From contig NZ_CP072203.1 in assembly GCF_017654315.1 (NCBI RefSeq), positions 1,426,001 through 1,490,000 on the forward strand: DNA of 64,000 nt, written 5' to 3'. The position numbers were made by a program, and so were the translations under genes. Positions 55,426 to 63,920 of the stretch are shown here, in pieces. Origin of the DNA: Gordonia polyisoprenivorans. Lineage in GTDB: Bacteria; Actinomycetota; Actinomycetes; Mycobacteriales; Mycobacteriaceae. The notes beneath the pieces are model-generated. The model had not been told where the DNA came from, did no database searches, and saw only the letters and a program-made list of their open reading frames with translations. Position 1 is the stretch's first letter; each line of letters opens with the position of its first letter.

Positions 55426-55431
55426 ACAATA
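55426..55431 (+). promoter_or_regulatory. Candidate -10 element of the DUF222 gene
   Basis: TACAAT lies about 50 bases before the gene, next to two CACATGT motifs (55407-55413 and 55420-55426). A -35 is not obvious. Low confidence. Confidence 0.3.
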
Positions 55432-55477
55432 GATCAAAATTTCGACGCACGCGTTACGGACACCCGGGGGGGTGGCA

Positions 55478-56851
55478 ATGCTCGAGACGACCGACGATCT
55501 TCGTGAGTTCGCCTGTGCGCTCGTCGAGATGACGCCGGCGACAACACAGTCCGATGCGGTCGAGCGGATCACCTTCCTGGAAGAACTGAAGTCCGCCGCC
55601 GCGGCCGCCCAGGTGCGCGAGACCGCCCGACTCGACGAACTGCGCGCCGCCGATGAAACCGAACGCAATGTGCCCCAAGGTAAGAGGGGTAAGGGGTTGT
55701 CGGCCGAGGTCGGTCTGGCGCGCAAGGCGTCGGCGCAACGAGGTGGCCAATTCCTCGGGTTCGCGCGGGCCCTGGCCACCGAGATGCCGCACACCTTGGG
55801 TGCGCTCGAGGACGGCGATCTGACCGAGTGGCGCGCGACCATCCTGGTCCGCGAAACCGCCTATCTGACACGAGAATCCCGCGAGGAGATCGATCGCGTC
55901 GTCGCCGGGGACCGGCAGGCTCTGCTGAGCATGGGGGACAGGGCGTTGACCGCACGCGCCAAGGAGTTGGCCTACGAGCTCGAACCCCGCACCGTCGTCG
56001 ACCGCAAGGCGAAAGCCGAGCGCGATCGTCGGGTTTCGGTGCGCCCCGCCCCGGATCTGATGGCGCAGGTGTCGGCGCTGCTGCCGATGGCACAGGGGAT
56101 CGCGGTGTTCGCCGCGCTCACACGCCACGCCGACACCCTTGTCGGGTCCGACGGACGCACGCGAGACCAGATCATGGCCGACACCCTGGTCGAGCGGGTC
56201 ACCGGTCAGGCGAGCGCCACCGCGGTGCCGGTTGCGGTGAACCTGGTGCTCTCGGCCGAGACGATGCTCGGCGGGGATGCGTCGGCGGAGATCCCCGGTT
56301 TCGGGCCGATCCCCGCCGAGATGGCGCGGCAGCTCATCGCCGACGGCGTCGACCCCGACGGCGAGACCGCCTCGACGATCCGGCGATTGTACGTGCGGCC
56401 TGCGGAAGGCACGCTGGTGGCCGCCGACGCGCGGTCGCGGTGCTTCCCGTCGAGCCTCGCGCACTTCGTCCGCATGCGCGACCGGCGGTGTCGGGTTCCG
56501 TTCTGCGATGCGCCGATCGCCGAGATCGATCACGCCCGGCCGCACCGGCACGGTGGTCCCACCTCGCTCGCCAACGCCGACGGCACCTGCGTGGCGCACA
56601 ACCGCGCCAAGGAGGCCGACGGCTGGACCTACACGCCCATCGACACCGAATACGGGCACATCCTCGACGTCACGACGCCGACCGGCGCCTGGCATCGGAG
56701 CCGGGCGCCGCATCTGGTCGGCCGGCAGCCCCGCGCGTCGATGACCTCGACGTGGCGAAAACCCAAACATCCCCATCGAATACGCCCCGCGCGTCGGCCG
56801 CGGCGGTCACGTCAGCCGAACCACGTCCACCAGGTCGCCGGCCGCCAGTGA
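55478..56851 (+). CDS. DUF222/HNH endonuclease-domain protein (13E12-type), second family
   Basis: A 457-residue protein (459 if it starts at GTG 55472). The DUF222 region spans about 20-300 (LDELRAADETERNVPQGKRG, GLSAEVGLARKASAQRGGQF, TLGALEDGDLTEWRATILVR). The C-terminal HNH domain has MRDRRCRVPFCDAPIAEIDH, ARPHRHGGPTSLANADGTCV and AHNRAKEADGW. It is only distantly similar to the protein at 40354 and lacks its acidic linker. It stands between psd and moeA, which are neighbours in mycobacteria. The 3' end overlaps moeA by 45 bases. Confidence 0.87.
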   Translation: MLETTDDLREFACALVEMTPATTQSDAVERITFLEELKSAAAAAQVRETARLDELRAADETERNVPQGKRGKGLSAEVGLARKASAQRGGQFLGFARALATEMPHTLGALEDGDLTEWRATILVRETAYLTRESREEIDRVVAGDRQALLSMGDRALTARAKELAYELEPRTVVDRKAKAERDRRVSVRPAPDLMAQVSALLPMAQGIAVFAALTRHADTLVGSDGRTRDQIMADTLVERVTGQASATAVPVAVNLVLSAETMLGGDASAEIPGFGPIPAEMARQLIADGVDPDGETASTIRRLYVRPAEGTLVAADARSRCFPSSLAHFVRMRDRRCRVPFCDAPIAEIDHARPHRHGGPTSLANADGTCVAHNRAKEADGWTYTPIDTEYGHILDVTTPTGAWHRSRAPHLVGRQPRASMTSTWRKPKHPHRIRPARRPRRSRQPNHVHQVAGRQ

Positions 56852-58048
56852 CACGGTCTCGGCGGGGATGTCGACCAGCGCGTCGGCGTGCGCGAGGTTG
56901 CTCAGATGATGTGATGCCGGCGGCCCGACCGTGGTGACGGCCGGTCCGTCGGGGTGGCGGACGAAGACCGCGCGCTGAAACTGACGTTTGCCCGCCGGTG
57001 AGGTCAAGGCGGTGGTCAGTTGCGCGCGCAACCGTTGCCGGCGCAGATGCAGGCCCATCGCGGCGCGCAGTGGGTCGCGGATGAACACCTCGAAGGACAC
57101 CAGCGAACTCACCGGATTGCCGGGCAGGGTCACGATCGGCACGGACCGTCCGGCCGGACCGCGATAGTGCCCGCAGCCCTGGGGCATCCCCGGCTGCATT
57201 GCGACCTTCACGAACTCCACCCCGCCGGTCATGCCCAGCGCTTCCTTGACGACCTCGAAGGCGCCGGCACTGACCCCGCCGGAGGTGAGGATGAGGTCGG
57301 CGTCGGCGGCGATCTCATCGAGGCGATGCAAGAACTGGGTCGTGTCGTCGGGGACGAAATGCACGTGCCTGGCCTCGGCGCCGGCCTCGATGGCCGCCGC
57401 GGTCAGCATGGCACCGTTGGACTCGTAGATCTGTCCGTGCCGCAACGGAATTCCCGGAGCCACCAGCTCGGACCCGGTGGACAACACCGCCACCCGCATC
57501 GGCCGGAACACGCTCACCGTCGAGAACCCGAGCCCGCACAGCAGCCCGATTTGCGCGGCACCGATCCGGGTACCGGCCGGCAGCGCGGGCTGCCCGGCGA
57601 CGATGTCGGAGCCCGCCGGGCGGATGTGTTTACTGGTCGGCACCGCGGTGGTGATGCCCACCTGCGTGCCCTCGACGGGTTCGGAACCGGAGAATACGGC
57701 GGTGGTCAGTTCCACCGGCACCACCGCGTCGGCGCCGGCCGGCATCGGGGCGCCGGTCATGATGCGGTGCGCAGTTCCCGGTGCCAGCGGCGGCGGGTCG
57801 ATGCGGCCGGCCGGGATGTCGGCGTCGACGCGAAGGTGCACCGGCTGCTCAGGCGTGGCCGCGGCGACGTCGGCCGCGCGGACCGCGAAGCCGTCCATCG
57901 CGGAGTTGTCGAAGCCGGGTAACGAGATCGGGGCGACGACGTCGGCGGCGAGTACCCGACCCAGTGCGGCAGTGACGGGCATGGAGACCGCCTCGGGCGT
58001 GCCGAACAGACTGGCGACGACCTGCTGGTGTTCGGTGACCGTACGCAT
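56807..58048 (-). CDS. moeA: Molybdopterin molybdenumtransferase MoeA
   Basis: A 413-residue enzyme that inserts molybdate into molybdopterin-AMP. Recognisable parts are SLPGFDNSAMDGFAVRAADV, APGTAHRIMTGAPMPAGADA, PTSKHIRPAGSDIVAGQPAL, VAVLSTGSELVAPG, LILTSGGVSAGAFEVVKEAL and VTLPGNPVSSLVSFEVFIRD. ATG 58048 is preferred over a longer frame. It is homologous to MoeA2 (Rv0438c), which lies beside psd in mycobacteria. Other molybdopterin genes are not in the window. Confidence 0.95.
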   Translation of the reverse strand: MRTVTEHQQVVASLFGTPEAVSMPVTAALGRVLAADVVAPISLPGFDNSAMDGFAVRAADVAAATPEQPVHLRVDADIPAGRIDPPPLAPGTAHRIMTGAPMPAGADAVVPVELTTAVFSGSEPVEGTQVGITTAVPTSKHIRPAGSDIVAGQPALPAGTRIGAAQIGLLCGLGFSTVSVFRPMRVAVLSTGSELVAPGIPLRHGQIYESNGAMLTAAAIEAGAEARHVHFVPDDTTQFLHRLDEIAADADLILTSGGVSAGAFEVVKEALGMTGGVEFVKVAMQPGMPQGCGHYRGPAGRSVPIVTLPGNPVSSLVSFEVFIRDPLRAAMGLHLRRQRLRAQLTTALTSPAGKRQFQRAVFVRHPDGPAVTTVGPPASHHLSNLAHADALVDIPAETVSLAAGDLVDVVRLT

Positions 58049-58128
58049 GCGCCCAGCATGCCATCGCCCCCACGGCGCGCACGCACCGCCGACGCGCAGG
58101 TTCTCCCCGCACACCCTAGATTTGTAGG

Positions 58129-58926
58129 ATGACGCTCGGGTTGCTGATGGACATCGACGGTGTGATGGTCACGTCGTGGAAGGCGCTGCCCGGCGCGGTC
58201 GAGGCGGTCCGCATCCTCGCCGACCGCGGCCTGCCGCGGATGTTCTTGACCAACACGACGTCCCGCTCACGCGGTCAGATCGCCGACGCCCTCAACGGCT
58301 GCGGGTTCGAGGTGTCGGCCGAGGAGATCCTCACCGCGGCGAAACTCACCGCCGAATACCTCGCACAGACCTATCCGGGCAAGAAGGCATGGGTACTCAA
58401 CGAGGGACCGATCGCCGACGACATGACCGGCATCGCCCTCACCGACGACCCGTCGCAGGCGCAGGTGGTGGTGCTCGGCGGCGCGGGGCCGGTGTTCACG
58501 CATCGGGCACTGTCGATCGTGCTCGAGCTGATGTTGGCCGGGGTGCCGGTGGTGGCGATGCACCGATCGATGATCTGGTCGACCGCCCAGGGGCTGGCCA
58601 TCGACACCGGCGTCTACCTCGAGGGTCTGGAGAAGGCATCGGGTCGCAAGATCCGCGCCATCGGCAAACCGTCACCACTCGGCTTCCGCGCTGCGGTGGA
58701 GATGATGAACCTCGAGCCGACCCAGGTGGTGATGGTCGGCGACGACATGCACAACGACGTCCTCGGCGCGCAGGCGTCGGCGCTGATCGGGGTGCTCGTG
58801 CGGACCGGCAAGTTCCGTGAGGAAGCACTCGCGGCCCTGCAACGCGACGAGTTCGGGCCGGTCCCCGACCACGTCATCGACTCGATCGCCGACCTGCCCG
58901 CCCTCATCGAGAAACTCGACGGGTGA
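58129..58926 (+). CDS. HAD-IIA family hydrolase
   Basis: A 265-residue phosphatase-like protein. Motif I is LLMDIDGVMVTSWKALPG (Asp nucleophile), motif II MFLTNTTSRSRGQI, motif III the Lys of IGKPSPLGFRA, and motif IV MVGDDMHNDVLGAQASAL. It resembles the LHPP/HDHD2-like branch of HAD-IIA enzymes. It is not closely similar to the HAD protein at 26346. It is divergent from moeA with 80 bases between. Substrate unknown. Confidence 0.9.
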   Translation: MTLGLLMDIDGVMVTSWKALPGAVEAVRILADRGLPRMFLTNTTSRSRGQIADALNGCGFEVSAEEILTAAKLTAEYLAQTYPGKKAWVLNEGPIADDMTGIALTDDPSQAQVVVLGGAGPVFTHRALSIVLELMLAGVPVVAMHRSMIWSTAQGLAIDTGVYLEGLEKASGRKIRAIGKPSPLGFRAAVEMMNLEPTQVVMVGDDMHNDVLGAQASALIGVLVRTGKFREEALAALQRDEFGPVPDHVIDSIADLPALIEKLDG

Positions 58927-58935
58927 GGGCGCTAC

Positions 58936-59391
58936 TCAGCCCTCGACGGCGCGCTTGATCTTGCCGAGTGTCTCGGCCATACCGAGTTTCAGCTCGGCCT
59001 CGAAGTTCTCGGTGCCGCCCATCAACTTGTCGACCAGCACCGACGACACCGTCGAGGTGGTTCCGCCCGGGACCTCGCGACGCTCGGTCACAGTGACCCC
59101 GCTGGCCGTCGGCGTGATGGTGTAGCTCCACACGGTCCGGTTCTCGGCAACCCGGAAACCGAGCTCCTGGTTGGGGGAGAACCGGACGATCTTCGACGTC
59201 GTCGGCCACACCAGCGGCCCGCGGCGGTTGACGTTGATCGTCTTGGTGCCCAAGCCCACCGGGCCGCGCACGATCATCTTCACGCACTGCGGACTCCATT
59301 CGCCCATGCGCTTGAGGTCGGAGATGACCTCCCACACCTGTTCGGGTGTGGCGTCGATGTCGATGGACTCCTCGATGAGTGGTGCGGCCAT
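58936..59391 (-). CDS. SRPBCC-family (polyketide cyclase/dehydrase-like) protein
   Basis: A 151-residue protein with the START-like ligand-binding fold: LIEESIDIDATPEQVWEVIS, DLKRMGEWSPQCVKMIVRG, TSKIVRFSPNQELGFRVAEN, RTVWSYTITPTASGVTVTER, and a closing long helix (ENFEAELKLGMAETLGKIKR). It probably binds a hydrophobic ligand. The ATG at 59391 fits the family start. A longer frame upstream lacks support. It converges on the HAD gene nine bases away. Confidence 0.88.
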   Translation of the reverse strand: MAAPLIEESIDIDATPEQVWEVISDLKRMGEWSPQCVKMIVRGPVGLGTKTINVNRRGPLVWPTTSKIVRFSPNQELGFRVAENRTVWSYTITPTASGVTVTERREVPGGTTSTVSSVLVDKLMGGTENFEAELKLGMAETLGKIKRAVEG

Positions 59392-59511
59392 GCGGTGATT
59401 CCCCCTGCGTGGTGTCTGTCCGGCCGGACGACGCGCGCCGTCCTCACAGGGGACACTAGGGCACTTATTGAGCAAGCGTCAATAAGCTCATGGGTCAACA
59501 AGCCCGGGGCG

Positions 59512-59943
59512 TCAGGCCAGCAGAACCGCCGCGATCACCGCACCGATACCGAGGAAGACCGTCGCGGTCACCCAGATCGCCGGATGTTCGCCGTCGTCGT
59601 CGAGCAGCAGGGTGCCGAGCTTTCCGGGGGTGAGCCAGTCGATCAGGACGAACGACCACATCATCACCGCGATGGTCAGCGCGACGTAGACGATGGTGTA
59701 GACCAGCCCGCGCCACAGCTCGAGATAGGCGGTGTCGATCACCGAACAGACCATCACCGCTACCAGTCCGATCACCATCGAGACGGTCAGGATCGTGGCG
59801 TTGCGGTTGTGGTCGACCCAGACCAGCTGCCGCAGCCGGCCCGGGGTCACCAGATCGAGGGCGACGAAGCCGACGATCAGCAGCGCGATCCCCACCAGGG
59901 AGAACGACGCACCATGTGCCAGGTTGTCCCGCAAGATCTCCAC
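59512..59943 (-). CDS. DUF350-family membrane protein
   Basis: A 143-residue protein with four membrane helices arranged as two similar halves. The DUF350 marks are LLIVGFVALDLVTPGRLRQL, VWVDHNRNATILTVSMVIGL and FVLIDWLTPGKLGTLLLDDD, where the D-x-L-TPG-K/R-L motif appears in both halves. The function of the family is unknown. The gene is monocistronic. The 59944-60169 region upstream shows no gene. Confidence 0.87.
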   Translation of the reverse strand: MEILRDNLAHGASFSLVGIALLIVGFVALDLVTPGRLRQLVWVDHNRNATILTVSMVIGLVAVMVCSVIDTAYLELWRGLVYTIVYVALTIAVMMWSFVLIDWLTPGKLGTLLLDDDGEHPAIWVTATVFLGIGAVIAAVLLA

Positions 59944-60169
59944 TGAAACTCTCCCGTTCTCACACGTCAGCGGCGAACCGCATCCCTGCGGAGAACCCTA
60001 GGCCATCACCGGCGCCCGATCGGGCAAGAAGATCAAACCCTGGATGGGTCAAACCCTTACGCGGGTAGCGGGTCGGTTGTGTACTCCCACACCATGACCT
60101 GGTTGTTGCGTCTGCTCGAATCCGAGCACCGGCATCTGCTGAGGGGTGTGGAGAGTCTGTGCCCGGAGG

Positions 60170-60200
60170 GGGTCGGCGCCACCGGTCTCGGCGCCGACCC
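60170..60200 (-). terminator. Hairpin after the acyl-CoA dehydrogenase gene
   Basis: GGGTCGGCGCC and GGCGCCGACCC form a perfect 11-bp stem around a nine-base loop, 14 bases beyond the stop of the acyl-CoA dehydrogenase gene. There is no clear U-tract. Confidence 0.6.
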
Positions 60201-60214
60201 CGCCCGGGTCGAGA

Positions 60215-61327
60215 TCAGGACAGGGCGACCAGATCGTAGGAGTTGACGTTGCGTGCCAGGCTCTGCACGTGCTCGGTCGCGTCGCCGAGCGTGTGGCTGA
60301 TGGCGGTCAGTCGGCTCGTGTAATGGCCGACCGGGTACTCGGCGGTCATACCGATACCACCGTGCATCTGGATCGCCTCCTGCCCGATGTGGCGACCCGA
60401 GCGGCAGATCTGCAGCTTGGCGCGTGAGGCGATCACCGGGTCGGCGATCCCGTCGGAAAGGGCGGTCGTCGCATACAAACTCATCGACCGTGCCAGCTCG
60501 AGCTGCACGTACATGTCGGCAGCGCGGTGCGTCAGCGCCTGGAACGTCGCCAGTGTCACCCCGAACTGCTTGCGCGTCTTGAGGTAATCGACGGTGAGGT
60601 CCAGTGCGCGTTCCATCGCGCCGACGGCCTCCGCGCACAGTGCGGTCTGGATGCCGACCTCGACGTCGGCGAGCAGTGCCGAGGCGTCGCCGGAACCGAG
60701 GCGGGTGGCCGGAGCGCCGTCGAAGACGATCTGAGCGCCTCGACGCCGATCGTGGGTGCGGTAGGCGGTGCGGGTGACGCCCTCGGCGTCGGCGTCGACG
60801 AGGTACAGGCCGACCTCGCCGTTCTCGCGCGCCGACACGATCAGCTTGTCCGCGCAATCACCGTGCGGCACCAACGATTTGGTTCCGGTGAGCTTTCCGT
60901 CGGCGGCGGTGGTGGCCACCGCGGCCGCAGGCCAGCGGTCGCCGGCCTCCTGATGGGCGAAGGCGAAAAGCAACTCGCCGCCGGCCAGGCCGCCGAGGAG
61001 TTCCTCGCGCAGGTCGCCTTCGGCGGTCGCGACGATCAGCGAACCCGGGACCAACGCCGCGTCCAGGTACGGCTCGGGTGCCAGCGCTCGGCCGATCTCG
61101 CCCATGACCGAGGCGAACTCGACGGGGCCCGCTCCGGCGCCGCCGTCCTCCTCGGGGATGGTCAGGCCGAGAATGCCGATGTCGGCCAACGACTTCCAGA
61201 CGTCGCGGCTCCAGCCCAGCTCGGTGTCGGTGACCTTGCGCAGCGTCTCGACGTCGTAGGTCTTGCTCAGGACGTCGCGGACGGTGTCGCGCAACATCGT
61301 CTGTTCTTCGGACAGTTCGAAATCCAT
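60215..61327 (-). CDS. Acyl-CoA dehydrogenase family protein
   Basis: A 370-residue flavoenzyme-like protein: FELSEEQTMLRDTVRDVLSK, LADIGILGLTIPEEDGGAGA, LTVDYLKTRKQFGVTLATFQ (FAD region), and QEAIQMHGGIGMTAEYPVGH. It is on the short side for the family. It follows another acyl-CoA dehydrogenase in the same direction (49 bases apart). Such pairs form alpha2beta2 heteromers in actinobacteria, where often only one subunit carries the catalytic Glu. A fatty acid or sterol-side-chain substrate is likely but not identified. Confidence 0.92.
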   Translation of the reverse strand: MDFELSEEQTMLRDTVRDVLSKTYDVETLRKVTDTELGWSRDVWKSLADIGILGLTIPEEDGGAGAGPVEFASVMGEIGRALAPEPYLDAALVPGSLIVATAEGDLREELLGGLAGGELLFAFAHQEAGDRWPAAAVATTAADGKLTGTKSLVPHGDCADKLIVSARENGEVGLYLVDADAEGVTRTAYRTHDRRRGAQIVFDGAPATRLGSGDASALLADVEVGIQTALCAEAVGAMERALDLTVDYLKTRKQFGVTLATFQALTHRAADMYVQLELARSMSLYATTALSDGIADPVIASRAKLQICRSGRHIGQEAIQMHGGIGMTAEYPVGHYTSRLTAISHTLGDATEHVQSLARNVNSYDLVALS

Positions 61328-61376
61328 GTGTGTTCCTCGTGTGTCGGGAGGTCGAATGGTCGTGTGTGCGGCGCGA

Positions 61377-62576
61377 TTACAGGCCGAGCACGGCCTTGTC
61401 GATGATCTGGCGCTGAACCTCCGACGAACCGCCGTAGATGGTCACCTTGCGGTAGTTCAGATAGGTCGGCACCGACAGCTGCGCCCACTCCGGGGCCTCG
61501 ATGTCGGCCGATCCGTTGGGCGCGGCCGGATCGAGGCCGGCCACCGGGAGCGAATCCGGGCCCGCGATGTCGGCGAGCAACTCCATCGCCTCCTGCTGCA
61601 GCTGGCTCCCGCGGAGCTTGAGCAGCGACGACGCGGGATTGGGCTTGCCGTCGGCCGACGATGCGACCACACGCAGCTGGGTCAGCTCCAGGGCGAGGAT
61701 CTCGTTCTCGAGTTCGGCGAGGCGCGCGGCGAGGAACGGGTCCTCGATCAGCGGCTTGCCGTCGGCCGCGGTGATCTCACGGGCGAGTTCCTTGGCGCGG
61801 GCCAGCTTGGTCTTGGTGTAGCCGACGCGCGCGATACCGCTGCGCTCGTTGCCCAGCAAGAACTTCGCCTGCGTCCACCCCTGGTTCTCCTCGCCGACGA
61901 GGTTCTCCACCGGAACCCGCACGTCGTTGAAGAAGACCTCGTTGACCTCGTAGCCGCCGTCGATCAACTGGATCGGACGCAGTTCGACGCCGGGGGTGTC
62001 CATCGGGAACAGCAGCATCGAGATGCCGGCCTGCTTCTTGACGTCGGGGTCGGTGCGGCACAGGCAGAAGATCCAGTCGGCGAACTGGCCGAGGGTGGTC
62101 CAGGTCTTCTGGCCGTTGACGACGTAGTGGTCGCCGTCGCGCACCGCGCGGGTCTTCAGCGACGCGAGGTCCGAGCCCGCCTCGGGCTCGGAAAAGCCCT
62201 GGCACCACCAGATGTCGAGGTTGGCGGTCTTGGGCAGGAAGCGTTCCTTCATCTCCTGCGACCCGAACTGGGCGATGACGGGCCCGATCATGCCCGCGTT
62301 GAACGGCAGCATGTCGGGCACCGACGCGAGGCTCATCTCCTCGCGGTAGATGTGGTGCTGGATCGGGGTCCAGTCCTGGCCGCCCCATTCGGTCGGCCAG
62401 TGCGGTACGGCGTAGCCCGCCTCGTTCATGATGCGGGTGGTGGTGACGATGTCCTCGGGGTAGTTCAGCTTCCCGGCGGCCGAGCGTTCGCGCAGGTCCT
62501 TGGGGATCGCGGTGGTGAAAAATGTCCGAAGTTCGTCGCGGAAGGCTTCTTCACTTGAACTGAATTTCAGGTGCAT
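61377..62576 (-). CDS. Acyl-CoA dehydrogenase family protein (partner subunit)
   Basis: A 399-residue acyl-CoA dehydrogenase: LKFSSSEEAFRDELRTFFTT, EWGGQDWTPIQHHIYREEMS, CQGFSEPEAGSDLASLKTRA (substrate and FAD loop), VNGQKTWTTLGQFADWIFCL, and the closing KVTIYGGSSEVQRQIIDKAV. The ATG at 62576 has an AAGG site at the right distance. ATG 62588 is the alternative. In either case the start lies inside the end of the MFS gene upstream, indicating one operon. It is likely to pair with the enzyme at 60215. Confidence 0.93.
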   Translation of the reverse strand: MHLKFSSSEEAFRDELRTFFTTAIPKDLRERSAAGKLNYPEDIVTTTRIMNEAGYAVPHWPTEWGGQDWTPIQHHIYREEMSLASVPDMLPFNAGMIGPVIAQFGSQEMKERFLPKTANLDIWWCQGFSEPEAGSDLASLKTRAVRDGDHYVVNGQKTWTTLGQFADWIFCLCRTDPDVKKQAGISMLLFPMDTPGVELRPIQLIDGGYEVNEVFFNDVRVPVENLVGEENQGWTQAKFLLGNERSGIARVGYTKTKLARAKELAREITAADGKPLIEDPFLAARLAELENEILALELTQLRVVASSADGKPNPASSLLKLRGSQLQQEAMELLADIAGPDSLPVAGLDPAAPNGSADIEAPEWAQLSVPTYLNYRKVTIYGGSSEVQRQIIDKAVLGL

Positions 62577-63816
62577 GCCTACCTTCATACTCTCCGAGGT
62601 CGCGGGCGCAAACCCGGGCCCGGAGATTCGCCCGCCGGCGGGTGCGCGCCGACGCCAGTCCGCCGAGGACGGCGAGTGCGAGCACGTACCCGACGTAGAT
62701 CGCGACGGTGGCGCGCAGACCCAGGTGGCCGACGACGAGTCCGGCGATCACCGCGGGCACGCTGAAGGCCACGTAGCTGACGATGAAGACCGCCGAGAAG
62801 ACCTGGCCGCGCGCAGGAGCGGGTGTCTGCGCGCTGATCGAGTCCAATGCGCCGAGGAAGGTCCCGGCGAATCCGGATCCGGCGATCAGCGAGCCGACGA
62901 TGTACACCGGCAGTGACTCGGTGAGCACGCCGGCCAGCGAGATGACCGCACCACCGGCGAGCGCCGGATAGCCGAAGGCCAGTTTGGCCTGCGGCGCCCA
63001 CGACGTGACCAGCAACGAGGTCAGCGCGCCGGCCGCGAAGAAGACGAACAGCAGTAGGCCCGCCTCGGCGTGATTGGCGACGCCGAATACGCGCGCCACC
63101 ACCGATGAGCCGAGCGAGAGGTAGAGGCCACCGAGCGACCATGTGGCCACGAACGCGGGGATGGCCGCCCAGAACAGCGGGCGCACCGCGGCGGGCACCG
63201 ACGCCTGCGGTGCCAGGGTGCCGAGCAGGTGACGTCGTGACGAGAAGCCCACGCGCTCAGACGTTTCCGGCACGATCAGCAGTGCGATCAGGAGGACGGC
63301 GTAGAGGGCGAGGACGATCTCGTAGACCAGGAAGCGAGGGTGGGGAGCATACTGAACGAGAACGCCGGCCACTGCGACCCCGCCGGCGAGACCGATGGTC
63401 GGCCCCGCCCCGGTGATCGCCGACGACAGGCGTGGGCTCGGTGCCATGTCGACGACGGTCGCCGTCAGGGTGCCGATCGCGGCACCGGTCGCCAATCCCT
63501 GCAGCGCACGAGCGGCCATCAGCGTGCCGACGCCGTCGGCGACCAGGAACAACACCATGCTCGCGATCAGCAGGACCAGAGCAACCGCGAGAACGGGCCG
63601 TCGGCCGATGTGATCGGAGAGCGATCCCACCGACAGCAGGCTGATCAGCATCGTGACGACGTAGATCGCGAAAACGCCGGTCAGGGTGAACGACGAGAAA
63701 CCCCACAGCTGTTGGTAGACGGGATAGAGCGGTGAGGGCGCCGCCGACGCGAACAGCACCATCACCACCGTGGCGGTGACCACCCAGAACGCGCGGTGCG
63801 GATGTAGTCGCGACAC
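62551..63816 (-). CDS. MFS transporter
   Basis: A 421-residue permease with about 12 helices. The loop 2-3 signature is LSVGSLSDHIGRRPVLAVAL, and AARALQGLATGAAIGTLTAT is in helix 4. I start at the GTG at 63816, which has GGAGG five bases upstream. A frame-extending TTG at 63870 lies inside the probable operator and is less likely. It is divergent from a TetR regulator and overlaps the acyl-CoA dehydrogenase gene by 26 bases, so it may move a substrate or product of that pathway. Confidence 0.9.
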   Translation of the reverse strand: MSRLHPHRAFWVVTATVVMVLFASAAPSPLYPVYQQLWGFSSFTLTGVFAIYVVTMLISLLSVGSLSDHIGRRPVLAVALVLLIASMVLFLVADGVGTLMAARALQGLATGAAIGTLTATVVDMAPSPRLSSAITGAGPTIGLAGGVAVAGVLVQYAPHPRFLVYEIVLALYAVLLIALLIVPETSERVGFSSRRHLLGTLAPQASVPAAVRPLFWAAIPAFVATWSLGGLYLSLGSSVVARVFGVANHAEAGLLLFVFFAAGALTSLLVTSWAPQAKLAFGYPALAGGAVISLAGVLTESLPVYIVGSLIAGSGFAGTFLGALDSISAQTPAPARGQVFSAVFIVSYVAFSVPAVIAGLVVGHLGLRATVAIYVGYVLALAVLGGLASARTRRRANLRARVCARDLGEYEGRHAPEIQFK

Positions 63817-63855
63817 GGGAACCTCCGAAGTTGACGAGCTGGCAAAAGCAAAGAC

Positions 63856-63914
63856 GTTTGCGTTAGTCAAACTAGCCGGGATGGACCCCTAAAGCAACGC
63901 AGTTTGCAATAATC
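63856..63914. promoter_or_regulatory. Candidate TetR operators between divergent genes
   Basis: GTTTGCGTTAGTCAAAC (63856-63872) is a palindrome with GTTTG/CAAAC arms. GTTTGCAATAATC (63902-63914) repeats its left part with ten of thirteen bases the same. They lie between the MFS start and the TetR start, a standard place for a TetR repressor. Confidence 0.5.
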
Positions 63915-63920
63915 GATTCC

